A stretch of DNA of 64,000 nt, taken from positions 12,143,501-12,207,500 of the forward strand of contig CM076147.1 of NCBI GenBank assembly GCA_038025085.1, read 5' to 3'. Shown here in pieces: positions 21,126 to 32,517 of the stretch; the stretch's first letter is position 1, and every line of letters starts with the position of its first letter. The stretch comes from Tetragonia tetragonoides (lineage: Eukaryota > Streptophyta > Magnoliopsida > Caryophyllales > Aizoaceae). A program made the position numbers and the translations under genes. The notes under the pieces were generated by a model. That model was not told the DNA's origin, made no database searches, and saw only the letters and a program-made list of their open reading frames with translations.

Positions 21126-21545
21126 GCAAGACACCCAATATAGCACTTTCGAGAGGCCCATACAAGGCTACTTAATCCCGAAAAAAAAAAAGGAAAAAAT
21201 AAAACGGGATTTAATGTAAAAAAAAAAAAAACCGGATAAGAACTACGAGTGGCCTGATTCCCCTAAAAGGATACGTAGGACAACCCAATTGCAATTGGGC
21301 CCGGCCCCTTCATCATATTCGCGTTCAAAAGTTGTTAATATATGCATATAATAAACACAAGGTTGCAATATTAAAATGAGCATGTCTCCATAAATAATAA
21401 TAAAGTCCATTACAAAGACTTGACAATTCCCAAAATATTAAGGCAAAAATTAAATCTAAATCTAAAGAAGGGGCACATCACCCTTATTGAATTTAAAGCA
21501 AATAAAAGGCAATCCTAAGCTCCAAAAGAGTATTTCCTTAATAGA
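21126..21545 (+). other. Spacer between pol and the antisense genes of element A
   Basis: No gene. It contains two poly(A) runs (21180-21190, 21219-21231) and the phrase GGCCTGATTCCCCTAAAAGG followed by ATACGTAGG, which I recall from Tat/Ogre elements downstream of pol. It is where converging transcripts of pol and of the minus-strand gene would end. Confidence 0.5.
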
Positions 21546-22450
21546 CTACTCCGTAGCTTCGGTGGTAGGGACTGCATCCTCCATGGGCTCATCTACCTTT
21601 AGGCCTTCCGCTTCGCGTTCCTTGGGAGCCCATCTCTCTCGAACCAAAGGCTCTTCTTTTTCAACCTCCATTAGAGGGGCGCTTGAGGAGGCCTCATGAT
21701 CATTGGCCCGAATTTGGGGTTTGGTAGTAATCTTTGCTAAAGATTTCTTTTCCTTAGGGTTGAGAACACTTTTCACATGCTTGACTCCCTTTTTCTTACC
21801 CTTCCCTTTAGGTTCATTAGGGTTGGAAATCCTTAAACTAGCCTTGACCGACTGGGCCTTAAGATCGCCCTGTTCGGATTTCCTGCATGCACGACGACCC
21901 TCCGCAGTCTTACAGTCCATCCAAGCCTCATAAGCCAAAGATATGGCCATAGGGGCCTTGATGTGAGGAATAGTCCACTTAGGGTGACGATCCCATGCAC
22001 ACTCCCAGGATCTCACCATGCTAATTGTCAAAGCCCGTGTAGCAGGAGCAACACTATCCTTTTGTGGGATAATTTGGCGTTTCCCATATTGCCGCATGAT
22101 ACGGCTAGGAAATATGTAAGTCAAGTTATGAAGGCCAAGGACTTGATAATATCCCGTTTCCTTGCTACATCCGATTGCGGATTTTAGGCCCCACCAATTG
22201 ACAGTCCATCTTAGCAAAGGGCAAGCTTTAAGGTACCCGCGCCATTCATTAATGGTGGATTGATAATAAAGCCTCCGACAAGAAGGAAACTGCTTTGGTT
22301 GATATTTGAGCGCATTAGCCAGCCTCTCAATGAAGCACATATGCTCCAGGAGCCATATCTACAAAAAAGAAAAACAACAAGGCAAAACATAATGTTAGAT
22401 ATCCATTAAAGATTCAAACTTTATCAAAAGCAGATACAGTTTGATCTCAC

Positions 22451-25041
22451 CCAGAACTTGTTTGATCAGGCACCAATGGAGCAGGAGAGAGCTGCTTCAG
22501 CACAGCTAGAGAAGATTTTGAAGCTTGAGGAACACTTCCTTAGGCAAAAATCTAGAATTTCCTGGGTAAAGACTGGTGATGCAAACACCAAATACTTCAA
22601 TGCCTGTGTTAAGGCTAGAAGAGCACATAACAAGATAATCTCTATTCATACTAGTGAGGGTGACAGGCTCACTAAGGCCGCATCACTTATTGGGTCTGCT
22701 GTTGAGGAACTCCGTGCCATTGATCCTCATTTCATGACTAATGGAAATGTTCTATCTCTGGAGCAGCAAATTGGCCTGTGTAAAGAATTTTCCCCATCTG
22801 AAATCAAGCAAGCCCTCTGGGAGATGGATGGTGACAAAGCACCAGGCCCTGATGGCTTTGTAACAGCTTTCTACAAAGCTTCCTGGGATGTTATTGTGCA
22901 GGATATTGTACAAGCAGTTCAGAGTAACTTCCATTCAAGTAAAATACTAAAAGCTTTGAACTGTGCCTCCATCACCCTTGTGCCTAAAAATGAGAATCCT
23001 ATGCTTGTGAGTGACTATAGACCCATTGCATGCTGTAATGTCATACATAAAATCATTTCTAAAGCACTTGCAAACAGATTGTGTAATGTGCTAGATAATC
23101 TTGTTAGCCTTGAGCAGTCAGCTTTTGTAAAAGGAAGGTTTATTGTGGATAACATTTTTCTGGCTCATGAATTGATTAAGTTCTATGGTAGAAAAGGCCT
23201 CTCTGCTAGGTGTATTGTGAAAGTTGACTTAAGGAAAGCATATGAATCCATTGAGTGGAGCTTCCTTGAACAAGTGCTTGTTAGTCTCCATTTCCCTGGG
23301 AAGTTTGTGAGTTGGTTGAAGATGTGTATCTGCACAGTTAGCTACTCTATCTTGTTTAATGGTACACCTTTGAAGCCTTTCGAAGACAAGAGAGGATTGA
23401 GACAGGGAGATCCAATCTCTCTCTACCTCTTTGTGATTGCAATGGAATATCTTTCCAGACGCTTGAAAGATTTGAAGAATATGCCTGCTTTCAGATTTCA
23501 TCCCAGGTGGAAAACGTTTGAGCTGCTCCATAGCATTTTTCCAGATGATCTCCTTTTATTCTCCAGGAGAGATGTTGCATCTGTGCAGCTCCTTTTCACT
23601 CAGTTTAAGCTATTCTCTGATTGCTCTGGGTTGTTTGCAAATGCTAATAAATCTGAAGTGTATTTTGGTGCAGTATCAAACAATGACCAAAGAACTATTC
23701 TTAACTGCTTGGGTATGCAGACTGGAGAACTACCTTTTAGATACCTTGAAATCCCTCTCACTTCTAAGAGGTTGAATATAGGATTTTATGACCCTTTGAT
23801 TCAGAAAAAGCACTAGTAGGATCCAGTCTTGGACTACTAAATTTCTATCTTATGCAGGCAGGCTTCAATTGCTCAAATCAGTATTGTTTGCCATGAATAA
23901 CTTCTGGACACAATTTTTTAATTTGCCTGTTGCTGTTATTCATAATATTGAGCAATAGTGTTGAAGGTTTTTATGGACAGGGTCTGCAGACCCTACTAGC
24001 AGATCTTTGGTGGCCTGGTCAGCCATATGTAGGCCTGCAGCTCAGGGAGGATTGGGTATATTTGATTTAACACTCTAGAACAAAGCTGCACTGGGAAAGC
24101 TACTCTGGGATCTGCAACATCACAAAGAGAAGCTTTGGGTGAAATGGATCAATGCTTATTATATAAAGCAGGGTTCATTTTGGAATGCCACTAAGCGTGC
24201 TCAAGCTTCCTGGCTTATACAGAAAGTTTTTGACCTCAGAGAGGAGTTGTATGTGTTTATTCTAAATCAAAGAGCTGCTAAATATAAGATGGGGCAGGTT
24301 TATACAGCTTTGCTACCTCCTGCAAAGAAGGAAGAATAGGCTAAACTAGTCTGGTGCCCTCTTGCTACCCCTAGATGGAAGTTCATTCTTTGGTTATGCA
24401 TCCTTAACAGACTTCCTATATGGAAAAATTTGCAGAAAATTGGAATACAGGGCCCCAGTGTGTGTGTTTTGTGCCACTGTGCAGAGGAAACCCATGAGCA
24501 TCTCTTTTATGGTGTAGCTTTACTAAGCTACTCTAGAGTCACTTACAGAGTTGGCTGCAACAACAACAGTTTGGTTCCTGCTGGGATGATATGATCAAGC
24601 TAGCAAGCTTGAAAGCAAAAGTTAGAGCACCGCAAAAGAAGATTGGCACTGCTCTATTCTCTGCTGTTGTATACTTCATCTGGAAAGAGAGAAATGCTCG
24701 GATCTTTCAGGGAGCTAGTACTGATTATAAGGCAGTTAGTAGATAGATTATTGCCAACTTACATATCCGAGGAGAAGCTGTCCGTGATAGGAAAATTCAG
24801 GAGTATTTTGTTCAACACCTGAATTTCTTCCCTTGAGTTTTGAATTGAATTGTTGTGCTGTTTTGCTGATTGTATTAGTTTTTATAGTTGTTGTTAGTTC
24901 TTTTATTCCACATAATGTAATAGGAGGATATGTAGCTGTGTTTTGAGAGTTTTGAGAGGCAGTTCTGACTGCTTGTACACATTGCAAATCCTATTTGGAA
25001 GTAATATAATATATCTTTACTTTCCAAAAAAAAAAAAAAAA
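22451..25041 (+). mobile_element. LINE copy 6, different L1-type family, 5'-truncated
   Basis: A 2.6-kb fragment starting within ORF2 and ending in a 3' UTR and a 16-base poly(A) (25026-25041). Its sequence is clearly different from the satellite-targeting family: no AGCAG-rich UTR, no CTGTAAT hairpin, no AACATTGG flank. It lies in the antisense gene of element A, immediately next to the GTGAG splice donor (minus strand, 22450-22446). No clean target duplication is visible; 25042-25057 looks like filler. Confidence 0.85.
22458..24835 (+). pseudogene. LINE copy 6 ORF2 remnant: reverse transcriptase and zf-RVT region
   Basis: 22458-23816 is open for 452 codons: SWVKTGDANTKYFN, DKAPGPDGFVTAFYKASW, YRPIACCNVIHKIISK, FVKGRFIVDNIFLAHELI, KVDLRKAYESIEW, RGLRQGDPIS, and FPDDLLLF where a catalytic FADD is expected (one base change; Ala to Pro). 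After adjacent stops near 23814 the homology goes on through stops and frameshifts (WISMPRHS-equivalent region near 24355-24410, LCHCAEETHEHLF near 24466-24505) to about 24835. The endonuclease is absent by 5' truncation. Non-functional. Confidence 0.85.
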
Positions 25042-25994
25042 TTATTCAAGTGCTCAGTTGAAGGAGAAGAGGGTTTCCCGTCCATCCGCCAGGTAACAGC
25101 TCTTGTTTTTTGCGATCCAAGCAAATTAAAGTTTCACCAAGAACAAGAGACATACGGGTAAAATCGGTTTGAATTTGCTCAAAAATTCTAAGCATACAAG
25201 TTTTACCATTATTACCTCCACCAACAAAGAGGTACCTATGCAAGAGACATAAGATAAAAGCACGCCTATAATACGTCTCATCGCGATCATCCTTTTCCTT
25301 GGGAAAAAGATGTCAATCACGCCATTGAGGTCTAGCTCACCGTTCCTAGCAACGGAGGAGGCTTGTGTTGGGGATAGGCCAAGATACCTTTTATAATAAC
25401 CTTCAAGGTTGGCCCCGAGCCATGGAGTAGTGGGAGCTTGATCATGAGGGAATCCAAGTATGGCGGAAAATTCTTCGGGAAGAGGGCACAATTCATTATA
25501 CCCAAATTTAAAAACATGGAGGCCTCCCTTTGGCCGCCGGGCTATTTTCTTGACACAACCCTCTTTTCTCCGGTTTTGGACACTTTCCTTAACGGTTTTG
25601 GACTCGAATTTGGCTCAATTTCCTATTTTCACTATTATTTCAATTTTCTATTATTTCCTTATTATTTATGGAAGCTCCACAATTCCTTATTTCTTTTTGG
25701 ATGATTATCATCTTTTCCTTTTTATATCTTTTTATTAATCCCTTTTTACTTATTATTTTCATTTCATTTTTGCACCCCTTTCCTTTTTTTTCATTTTTTT
25801 TAGGAGGGTAGGGTACACCCAATTTTAACTTTTTGGCTGTACCATTTGTTGCTACATGGCTATTGCTTGCGCTTTTGCTTGGCTACTTGTGCATTCGCAT
25901 TTAGCCTAATTATATGCAGAGACCAATAAATAAATAAATAATATTTACAAGTAAAGTCCGAATGTTTGTTCAACACAAATGTTCAGAATGTATT

Positions 25995-28766
25995 TCACAC
26001 AAATACATTATCATAAAAATCATCACCCGCACCAGCATCCGTACGGAGCACCTCAAAGTGATCCTTTGCTCTACATGGCTCGTCACCAAAGATCGACGCC
26101 ACGACCTGGCTAGGGTCAAAGGAAGAATGTCGGGCAGGCTCCCGGTACGAGCATTCCTCCCCAGCATAACTCGAATCATACCCCCACGAAGAACGAGGAG
26201 GCATGGTAGGCTTCATAGGAGCAGGGATAGGAGGCTGGTAATAAAGACCGCCATATGAAGGATACCCCGCATACCCGAGATAAGAAGGATACATCGGAAT
26301 AGGCAGAGGAGTTGGCTCCAAAAATGGAGTCATCGTACTCCCACCAGGACGGTCTGTCCGATGTGCATGCACACTCTCTCTCCTAGGGCTCTCCCTCCGA
26401 GGGCTCCTCTCGCGCGAAGGGCTACGCTCAGGAGAGCTCACAACCTCATCATCTGACAATAATACCTGTCGTGACCGATGAGGAAGGGGTCGACGGTACT
26501 CAACCTGCAGCCCACCAAATATATAAGATACATTTCTCGAAGCATGTAACTTTGAAAATGCAAAATCAAGCTTACCTTGTCCAAGTCAACTCTTGAGCAA
26601 GTACCCCTCGAAAGAGCTCGGGATATCCAGGACTTCATGGCATGCATCATCCTGGAGACTTACCCGGTCTGCTTACGCTCAAGCTACGCAAAGAAAAGTC
26701 AGTACAAGCATGCAAAACGGCAAAGCATCGCACATATTGGTAAAATTGCGAGTTTACCCCTGGATTCCCAACTGGAAGAGGAAGGCCCTAGATGTCCTCA
26801 TCAAGGTCCTCCGTCATGGGGAATTCCCCCCCCAACACTCCTTCCCGCCATAGTCCCGACCTCGGACCCGCATGTCAGGGATATCCACATCAATGGCGTC
26901 AACCCGAGGCTCCTACAAAGCAAAGTAAGTTAGCATCTGACAAAACAAGAAAGACAGAGAATATCAAAACATTGAATTCTTACATTCAAACCCACAAATA
27001 AAGGCATGAGGCGATTATGGCGGAACTGTTCGTAGTGCCCCACGAGGTCCTCCGTAGGCTCCCTCAAATACCGCATAGCATCCGAGCCCACCATGGCCTC
27101 CGCAACCTGATCGCGAGACAAGCACCTCACCAAGAACATGGTCGAGAGAGGATCTGAGAGAATCCTCGGGCCCGCCACGTAAGGATAAACCTGACGGAAG
27201 ATCCGCTCTCCTAAGTACCACTCAAAAGAGAACGGACCCGCAATCAGGATCCTCTGGCGGTCCACCGCCCTAGATGCTAGGATAGCATCCGAAGCTAAAC
27301 CATGATATTTCGCCCATGGGAAGTAGTCAATCTACGCAAGCATGCAACATAAGATATTTCCACATTAAGAAATGTAATCCATGCAACAAAAAGCAAAGCT
27401 ACTTTACCTTGTGCCAGTCTAGGTGCAGGAGGGCCTCCATAGACTGCTGGAAAGTCTGCAGAGGCGCAGGACCCCTATGACGCCATTCACTACAAACCGG
27501 GAAGTCTAACTCCCAGCCTGTAGGCTCCATGTCCGGGAAATGCTCAAAAAACCAAGGATACATCAAAACATGGAATTAAGCACCGCACACTTAAATCATG
27601 CAAATCCACAAAAACAGATGCAAAAAGCAAACGCACCTGTAAGACCTTCCAAAAACCGCACAAGCTCACGGGAGGAAGAGTCGACTGCTTGCATCCCTCA
27701 TCATTCACGCGGCAAGCAAACCGCATACATCTCAAGAGGTTGGCATAACTCGGCAGCCCCCAGTTGTACTCTCTCACTCTCTCCCAATCCAACAAGCTCG
27801 GGAGGTAAATAGCATGGATACGCTACCCTTTTTCACCAAAGATAGTAGTGGCAAGGAGGTAGGCGATGAACATCCTCGCCTTTTGCTCCACCGAGGTATT
27901 TCTCTTATACCTCATATCCTTCAAAGCAGCGAAAAGCTCGCTATAGGAACGGTAATGGTGACCCCATGTGTTCCCTCAAGGACCGAAAAGCTCCACCATC
28001 TCTGCCTTACGCTTCCAAATGGAAACGTCATAGACAATGGGCGTACCCACGCAAGGTACCCCGGTAAACATAGCAAACTCCGAGGGAGTGATCATCATCT
28101 CCCCATTAGGGAAATGGAACGTGTTGGTAGTATCCCAAAAACGCTCCAAAGACAAGAAGACAATACACCTTTTGACTTGCTCAACCGAGTCTGCCGCATT
28201 CAAAAGGGGCCCAAATCCCGCATTCAAAACCGCATCATGCACCTCTTTGGTCAATATTTTAAAAAGTCTCACTGCAGAGCCATAGTTGCCATGGGCCTTC
28301 AAATTCCCATCGGGTTCCTATGATCAATTCGCAACCCCTTAGGTTCACATTTCAATCAAATGTTCAATCCTAGGCATGTTTCTAAGTTCTTTCAAGCCGT
28401 GCAAGATCACATGCGCTACAAGCTTGATAATTGCTACAATTTCTACACAAATTCTAACTCAAGGCAAAGCATATAAGCTAAAATTCAATGCATAAAACTA
28501 TGAATTCAAAGTTTGAGGCTTACCACGAACGTGGAAGCCCGAGAGCTCAAATGAGTCGCCGGACGTAAAAGCAACTCCGATCAATCCCAAACAATGTCGG
28601 GCATCCTGTCCGACCGGGTGTATCGATCTTTAGGAAAAGCGATATTGGGCTTCCTCTTTGAAGACTTCACATGAGAAGGAAAAGCCTTGGTGAAAATGTC
28701 GATTTCTTCAACCTCCTCCCGCACCTCGGTCCTCCTACTCCTCTTCCTTGCCAATTTTGGAGCCAT
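25995..28766 (-). pseudogene. Antisense gene 2 of element A: intron-containing plant mobile domain (MAIN-like) gene
   Basis: Minus-strand gene. Exon 1 starts at ATG 28766 (MAPKLARKRSRR, a basic nuclear-type start) and ends at a GTAAGC donor near 28527. Exon 2 (28317-27637) has NAGFGPLL, RFWDTTNTFHFPNGEMMITP, EFAMFTGVP and later LPSLLDWERVREYNWGLPSY: the plant mobile domain found in MAIN/MAIL and transposon proteins. Exons 3 (27542-27408), 4 (27331-26984; IDYFPWAKYHG, RQVYPYVAGPRI) and 5 (from 26912) have GT donors and AG acceptors that keep frame. The last exon (26504-25995) is Ser/Arg and Pro/Tyr rich. Stops in exon 1, twice in exon 2 and in exon 5 make it a pseudogene. Its molecular function is unknown. 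Confidence 0.75.
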
Positions 28767-29484
28767 GAAAAAGGATGAGCAAAGCAAGCAAGAACAACAA
28801 GCAAAAATGGAGAAGACAAGATTTTCTCTCTCCAAGGGTTTCAAAAACCCACTCTCAAATTCACCCCAAATTTGTGAGAAATCACAAATAAACTTCAAAT
28901 TATGCAACGTTTATGCAAAAGCAAGCAAATGTAAGCAAAAACGAGCGAATTTGAGCAATTTTCAGCAGGAAATGAAGTTTGGGCAACAATGGAGATAGAG
29001 AGAGAGAGTCTCAAATTTTTGGGGAAGAAATGACCCAAAATTTGGCTCTCCTTAAATTAAACCCCATCCGCGCCTCTGAACCGGCCCCGCAGCCCGATTC
29101 AAGGCCACCCAAGCTCAGCGGCTCAGCCGCTGGCCCCGGAGGAAAAGCCGCCAGGCCGCGCAGCCCCTCTCAGCACCCCCGCACTGTCATCTGAGTCACT
29201 GAGCAGGCCCTGCGCATGGCCGCTGAACCTCTTTTCTCTTCCGCCTCTCACCGGGCGGGCCCGCAAGTTCAAATTCTGCGCGGGATTGCATTTCTCGACC
29301 TTTCAGAAGACGGGGAGATTTGGGCATGTCACCCAAAATGACTTTTTTTGCCCCCACAACTTGGTTTCCTATCCTAGGGACCCGGTATCATCTATTTTCG
29401 CAGGCACAGGCATCCCATCTAATTTTTGCAGGCACAGGCACTTTATTCAATTTTTTGCAGGCACAATTTTCTGGGACATATGCA
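28767..29484. other. Upstream region of antisense gene 2
   Basis: No gene. It includes an AGAGAGAGAG run (28995-29006), a GC-rich block (29070-29180) and low-complexity A/C-rich sequence. It would hold the minus-strand promoter of the antisense gene; I see no clear TATA box. Confidence 0.4.
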
Positions 29485-29693
29485 TCACTGAAGCAGAGCT
29501 ACACAACGCTCTTCGATGTTGAGGCTATAAATTAGCGTCACGTTGGCACCGGCAAAGCAGAGCCATGCAACGCTCTTCAATGTTGAGGCTATTAAAATTA
29601 GAGTAACGTTGGCACCCGCAAAGCAGAGCTACGCAACGCTCTTTGACGACGAAGCTATTAAAATTAGCATCGCGTTAGCATCCGCAAAGCAGG
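29485..29693. repeat. Three tandem copies of a roughly 72-bp unit
   Basis: Units begin GCAAAGCAGAGCTACGCAACG-type (near 29490, 29555, 29620) and contain CTCTT(C/T)GATGTTGAGGCTAT-like and GCGTCACGTTGGCACC-like segments. Tandem repeats just before the polypurine tract are common in Tat/Ogre elements. Confidence 0.75.
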
Positions 29694-29821
29694 TAACCCT
29701 GACCACAGGCGGTCAGGAGTGTAGTCCTTCTTTCTTTCTAACATAAAGCATTTTCAAACAAAAAAAAAATCTGCAGGCATTTTTAGCAAATACTTTGACC
29801 TTCGCTTTCACAAGCTTCGCC

Positions 29822-29831
29822 AAAGTGGGGG
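29822..29831 (+). other. Polypurine tract of element A
   Basis: AAAGTGGGGG directly before CTTC and the LTR start TGTAGACACC. It primes plus-strand DNA synthesis and confirms plus orientation and the position of the 3' LTR. Confidence 0.75.
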
Positions 29832-29835
29832 CTTC

Positions 29836-31351
29836 TGTAGACACCCTAATCGATACTCATCTCCTGGCACCGCAACGCCCGATGATGATGGTAATGGATT
29901 AACATGGACGTAAGTAGAAAAGGACATTCCTCGGAAATCTAGACCAAATTCCTTGAAACCTCAGTCTTTCGATAGCCCTTGTTATAAGGATTTCAACGCC
30001 TTTGACATTGCCTCAATCAGGCTCCCGGATAAAGAGATATCGCGTCTCGAAGACTTGGGTAAAAACCGCTCAATCCCGACCCCAGGGTAAGCCCAAGGGC
30101 AATTTCGTAAATTACTGAGCACAAAAAGTCAAAAAACCCTAGGCACGCACGCGCCTTCGGGCCCAGCGGCTAACGCTGTCAATCCGACGGCACACGCGTG
30201 ACAGCGGGGGCCCTCTGGGCAGCCGCTAGCCCCATCTGCCTTCTGTGTGGGCGCTGGGCCTATTTTTTGGCTGGGCCGAGTTTTGGCGCCGGGTTTCTTA
30301 CCCTAAGCCCCTTATTCTGTCCCTTAAATCTACAAATACTCCGTTTCACCCTCTTTTGAGAGAGGTTGGTCAGCTCATAATTTTGAGAGAGTTGAGAGCA
30401 CATATTTTCCTAAATTAAAGAGAATTCAGATTTTGAAGACTCAAGCAAGCATTGTACCTAACCTAGCACCCAAGATTGAAGAGTAATTCCAATTCTACTA
30501 GTCCCATCCGAATAGAACGTCCAGGTTAACCATCCTGAGGGCCTAAATTCTTTATTAAATCTCTTATTTATTGTCTATTAACCATGTTTTATTTAGCTTT
30601 TGATTATGGTTGAGTAAATCTACATGTTTGGGTATTTGTATATAATTATGCATAATTAGTTAATTTCAAGTTAGCATCTTTTTATTAGTTTATGCAAGTT
30701 TGCATCTTATTATAGTTTTTTGCATGCATATAGCAACCTCATGGTTTATTTTAGCATAAAGTTGATATCTTTGCATTGTTCTTCCTTTGAAGTTACTAAA
30801 GAATTTATTGATGTGCATACGCAATATTTGGCGCATTTAGCAAAGTACGGTAGGTTGGAGCGTCAATTTATTGTTCTTATATCTTGTTTATGCTTGATAA
30901 TAGTATGTATGTGAATTGGATATAAATTGTGCAAAGTGATAACATAGGTAATTTAGTTGTCTCTAACCCGCCTAGTTAATTTAGGATCTTGGACGACCGG
31001 ATTTATTTGGAACCATATAGCGTAAATAAATATTTGGCATGGATAAGCTTAGTAGAGGCCATTTATACCGGCAATTTAGATAATTTTCCTTTTGTTTATT
31101 TCGTACCTACACCCCTGAACTCAATATTTACTCCCCATGGGCATGAGTCAATTCCCAATAGGAATTGGGTGCACTTTTTGATGGTTTCCAATTGTCCCCT
31201 TTTAAAAATTGGTGGCGGCTTCTTTTTTTTGCAAATTTTTATTCCCCATAATTAATTTAAATTGCATACTGACGTATTATTTAAGAACCATTAATTCCAA
31301 TAAAAAGATTAAATTCCATCGCGGAGCGCCGGAGAGGCGAGGGTTCTTACA
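29836..31351 (+). repeat. 3' LTR of Tat-type element A
   Basis: 1516 bases from TGTAGACACC, next to the polypurine tract, to GGTTCTTACA (TG...CA ends). The first half is GC-rich; after about 30540 it is AT-rich. A TATA-like CTACAAATACT lies near 30328. No second LTR exists in the window for comparison, so the right end is inferred from the CA end and the change in sequence character. Short open frames at 30720-31255 are not recognised. Confidence 0.65.
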
Positions 31352-32517
31352 GAAGCCATGGAACTAGCGGAGCAAAAATGAATCAAAAACCTATATATGG
31401 ATATGTAAAATAACATAAATTCAAAAACTCCACTCCACAACTCCAAACGAATTCCTAACATTGAAAAACGTCCACCTCTTACTTTTAATGTAACTACTAT
31501 AGGAACATCAATAAGGATAGATTAAGCTAATAATTACCTTGGCGTAAACTCATCACAATTTATACCTACTCCGACTTTTCTTTTTATTTTTTTCCCTGCC
31601 AATTCTTTTTTTTTTTTTTTTTTGGAACCACAACAGGAGGAAATAAAAATAAAATGTAAGTACTTCTACTGTTAAACCACTTTCCTGCCCTTCTCAACTT
31701 TCTTTTTTTTTTCAACACAAACATAGCAAAATGAAAATAAGAATTACAATGATTCCATCTCCTTTCAGTCATAGCCAACCACAACTGACACCCGCACAAT
31801 TGTTCTTATTTGAACGTCCATACAAACTAATGATCCATAAAGCTCCACTAGTCCTAAGGCTAGGTGAAATTTATGTGTTTGGGATAAAAATCGGCTTGTA
31901 ATGTGGTATATAATAAAAGAAAAGGCCAATAAAGCTCAAAGGGGTTAATCAAAGGGAAATATTATCACAAAGGTAGGCTATTTGGCTAATGTAGCTCATA
32001 ATATATAGATAAAGAATGCCTTTATCATATTCATATGCATGCAAGTATCAATGTGGTCTCAAAAGTGAATCAATGCAAGTTCTAGAGAAACAAAATCATG
32101 GAAGAATATCACACATGAAAGAATATAGTGAGACTAATATGAATGTTTCAGTCTAAAAGCCCAAAATCTCACCAGTTTATATGTGTCCACCAAGAGAAAG
32201 TCACTCTTACCAATGATCATGACTATACTAGTTAATCGCAAGTAGCAAGTCAACTAATTCAATCATCTTATAAGTATTTTATTTTAATTTTTTTTAGAAA
32301 TCAAAAACAAAATAACAAGACCACACCCCCACACTTAAACAATGCAATGTCCCTATTGCATGCTAAAGAATTAGAATGCAACATGAAAGAAAATAAATGA
32401 CACATAAAAAAAAAAATTACTAAAACAAAAAAAAAAGAAAATAAATAAAAGGAACGAATTTACAGGGTTGAATACTGTGTGCATCCAAACCATGATTAAT
32501 TCCATGAAAAATTTTAG
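31352..32517. other. Non-coding AT-rich stretch, probably 3' part of a decayed minus-strand element
   Basis: No gene seen. Long T and A runs (31604-31624, 31703-31711, 32404-32416). By position it should be the downstream part of the minus-strand element whose gag lies at 32518-34028. Its 3' LTR is not recognisable. Confidence 0.4.

Larger units (their letters stand above)
21546..25590 (-). pseudogene. Antisense gene 1 of element A: DUF7745-like (plant mobile domain relative), split by a LINE
   Basis: Read on the minus strand. Exon 1 runs from about 25590 to 25058 and encodes RPKGGLHVFKFGYNELCPLP, SAILGFPHDQAPTTPW, LSPTQASSVARNGELDLNG and, after a frameshift near 25300, HRYLFVGGGNNGKTCMLRIF up to GNPLLLQ. 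The downstream exon starts at 22358 after a TTTTTTTGTAG acceptor (WLLEHMCFIERLANALKYQP, SRRLYY-like and IMRQYGKRQ blocks) and ends at 21546 with a Lys/Glu-rich tail. These blocks resemble the DUF7745 / plant-mobile-domain proteins carried by Ogre-like elements; the name is from memory of the family. A 2.6-kb LINE separates the two parts at the exon 1 / intron border. The true start lies in or above 25590 and is not certain. Function is unknown. Confidence 0.7.
18184..31351 (+). mobile_element. Tat/Ogre-type Ty3/gypsy element A, 5'-truncated, with antisense genes
   Basis: Contains pol from between protease and reverse transcriptase onward (18217-21125), two minus-strand genes (21546-25590 and 25995-28766), a tandem-repeat region, a polypurine tract (29822-29831) and a 1.5-kb 3' LTR starting TGTAGACACC (29836-31351). 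The 5' LTR, gag and protease are missing. Tat-lineage assignment rests on the YVDDM catalytic motif, the second (archaeal-type) RNase H after the first, the LTR start and the antisense genes downstream of pol. An unrelated LINE sits in it at 22451-25041. With the left end lost, no target duplication can be shown. Confidence 0.82.

Noticed and set aside
25438..25738. Plus-strand open frames of about 90 codons
   Set aside because: They lie opposite exon 1 of the antisense DUF7745-like gene, continue into low-complexity T-rich sequence and have no recognisable content.
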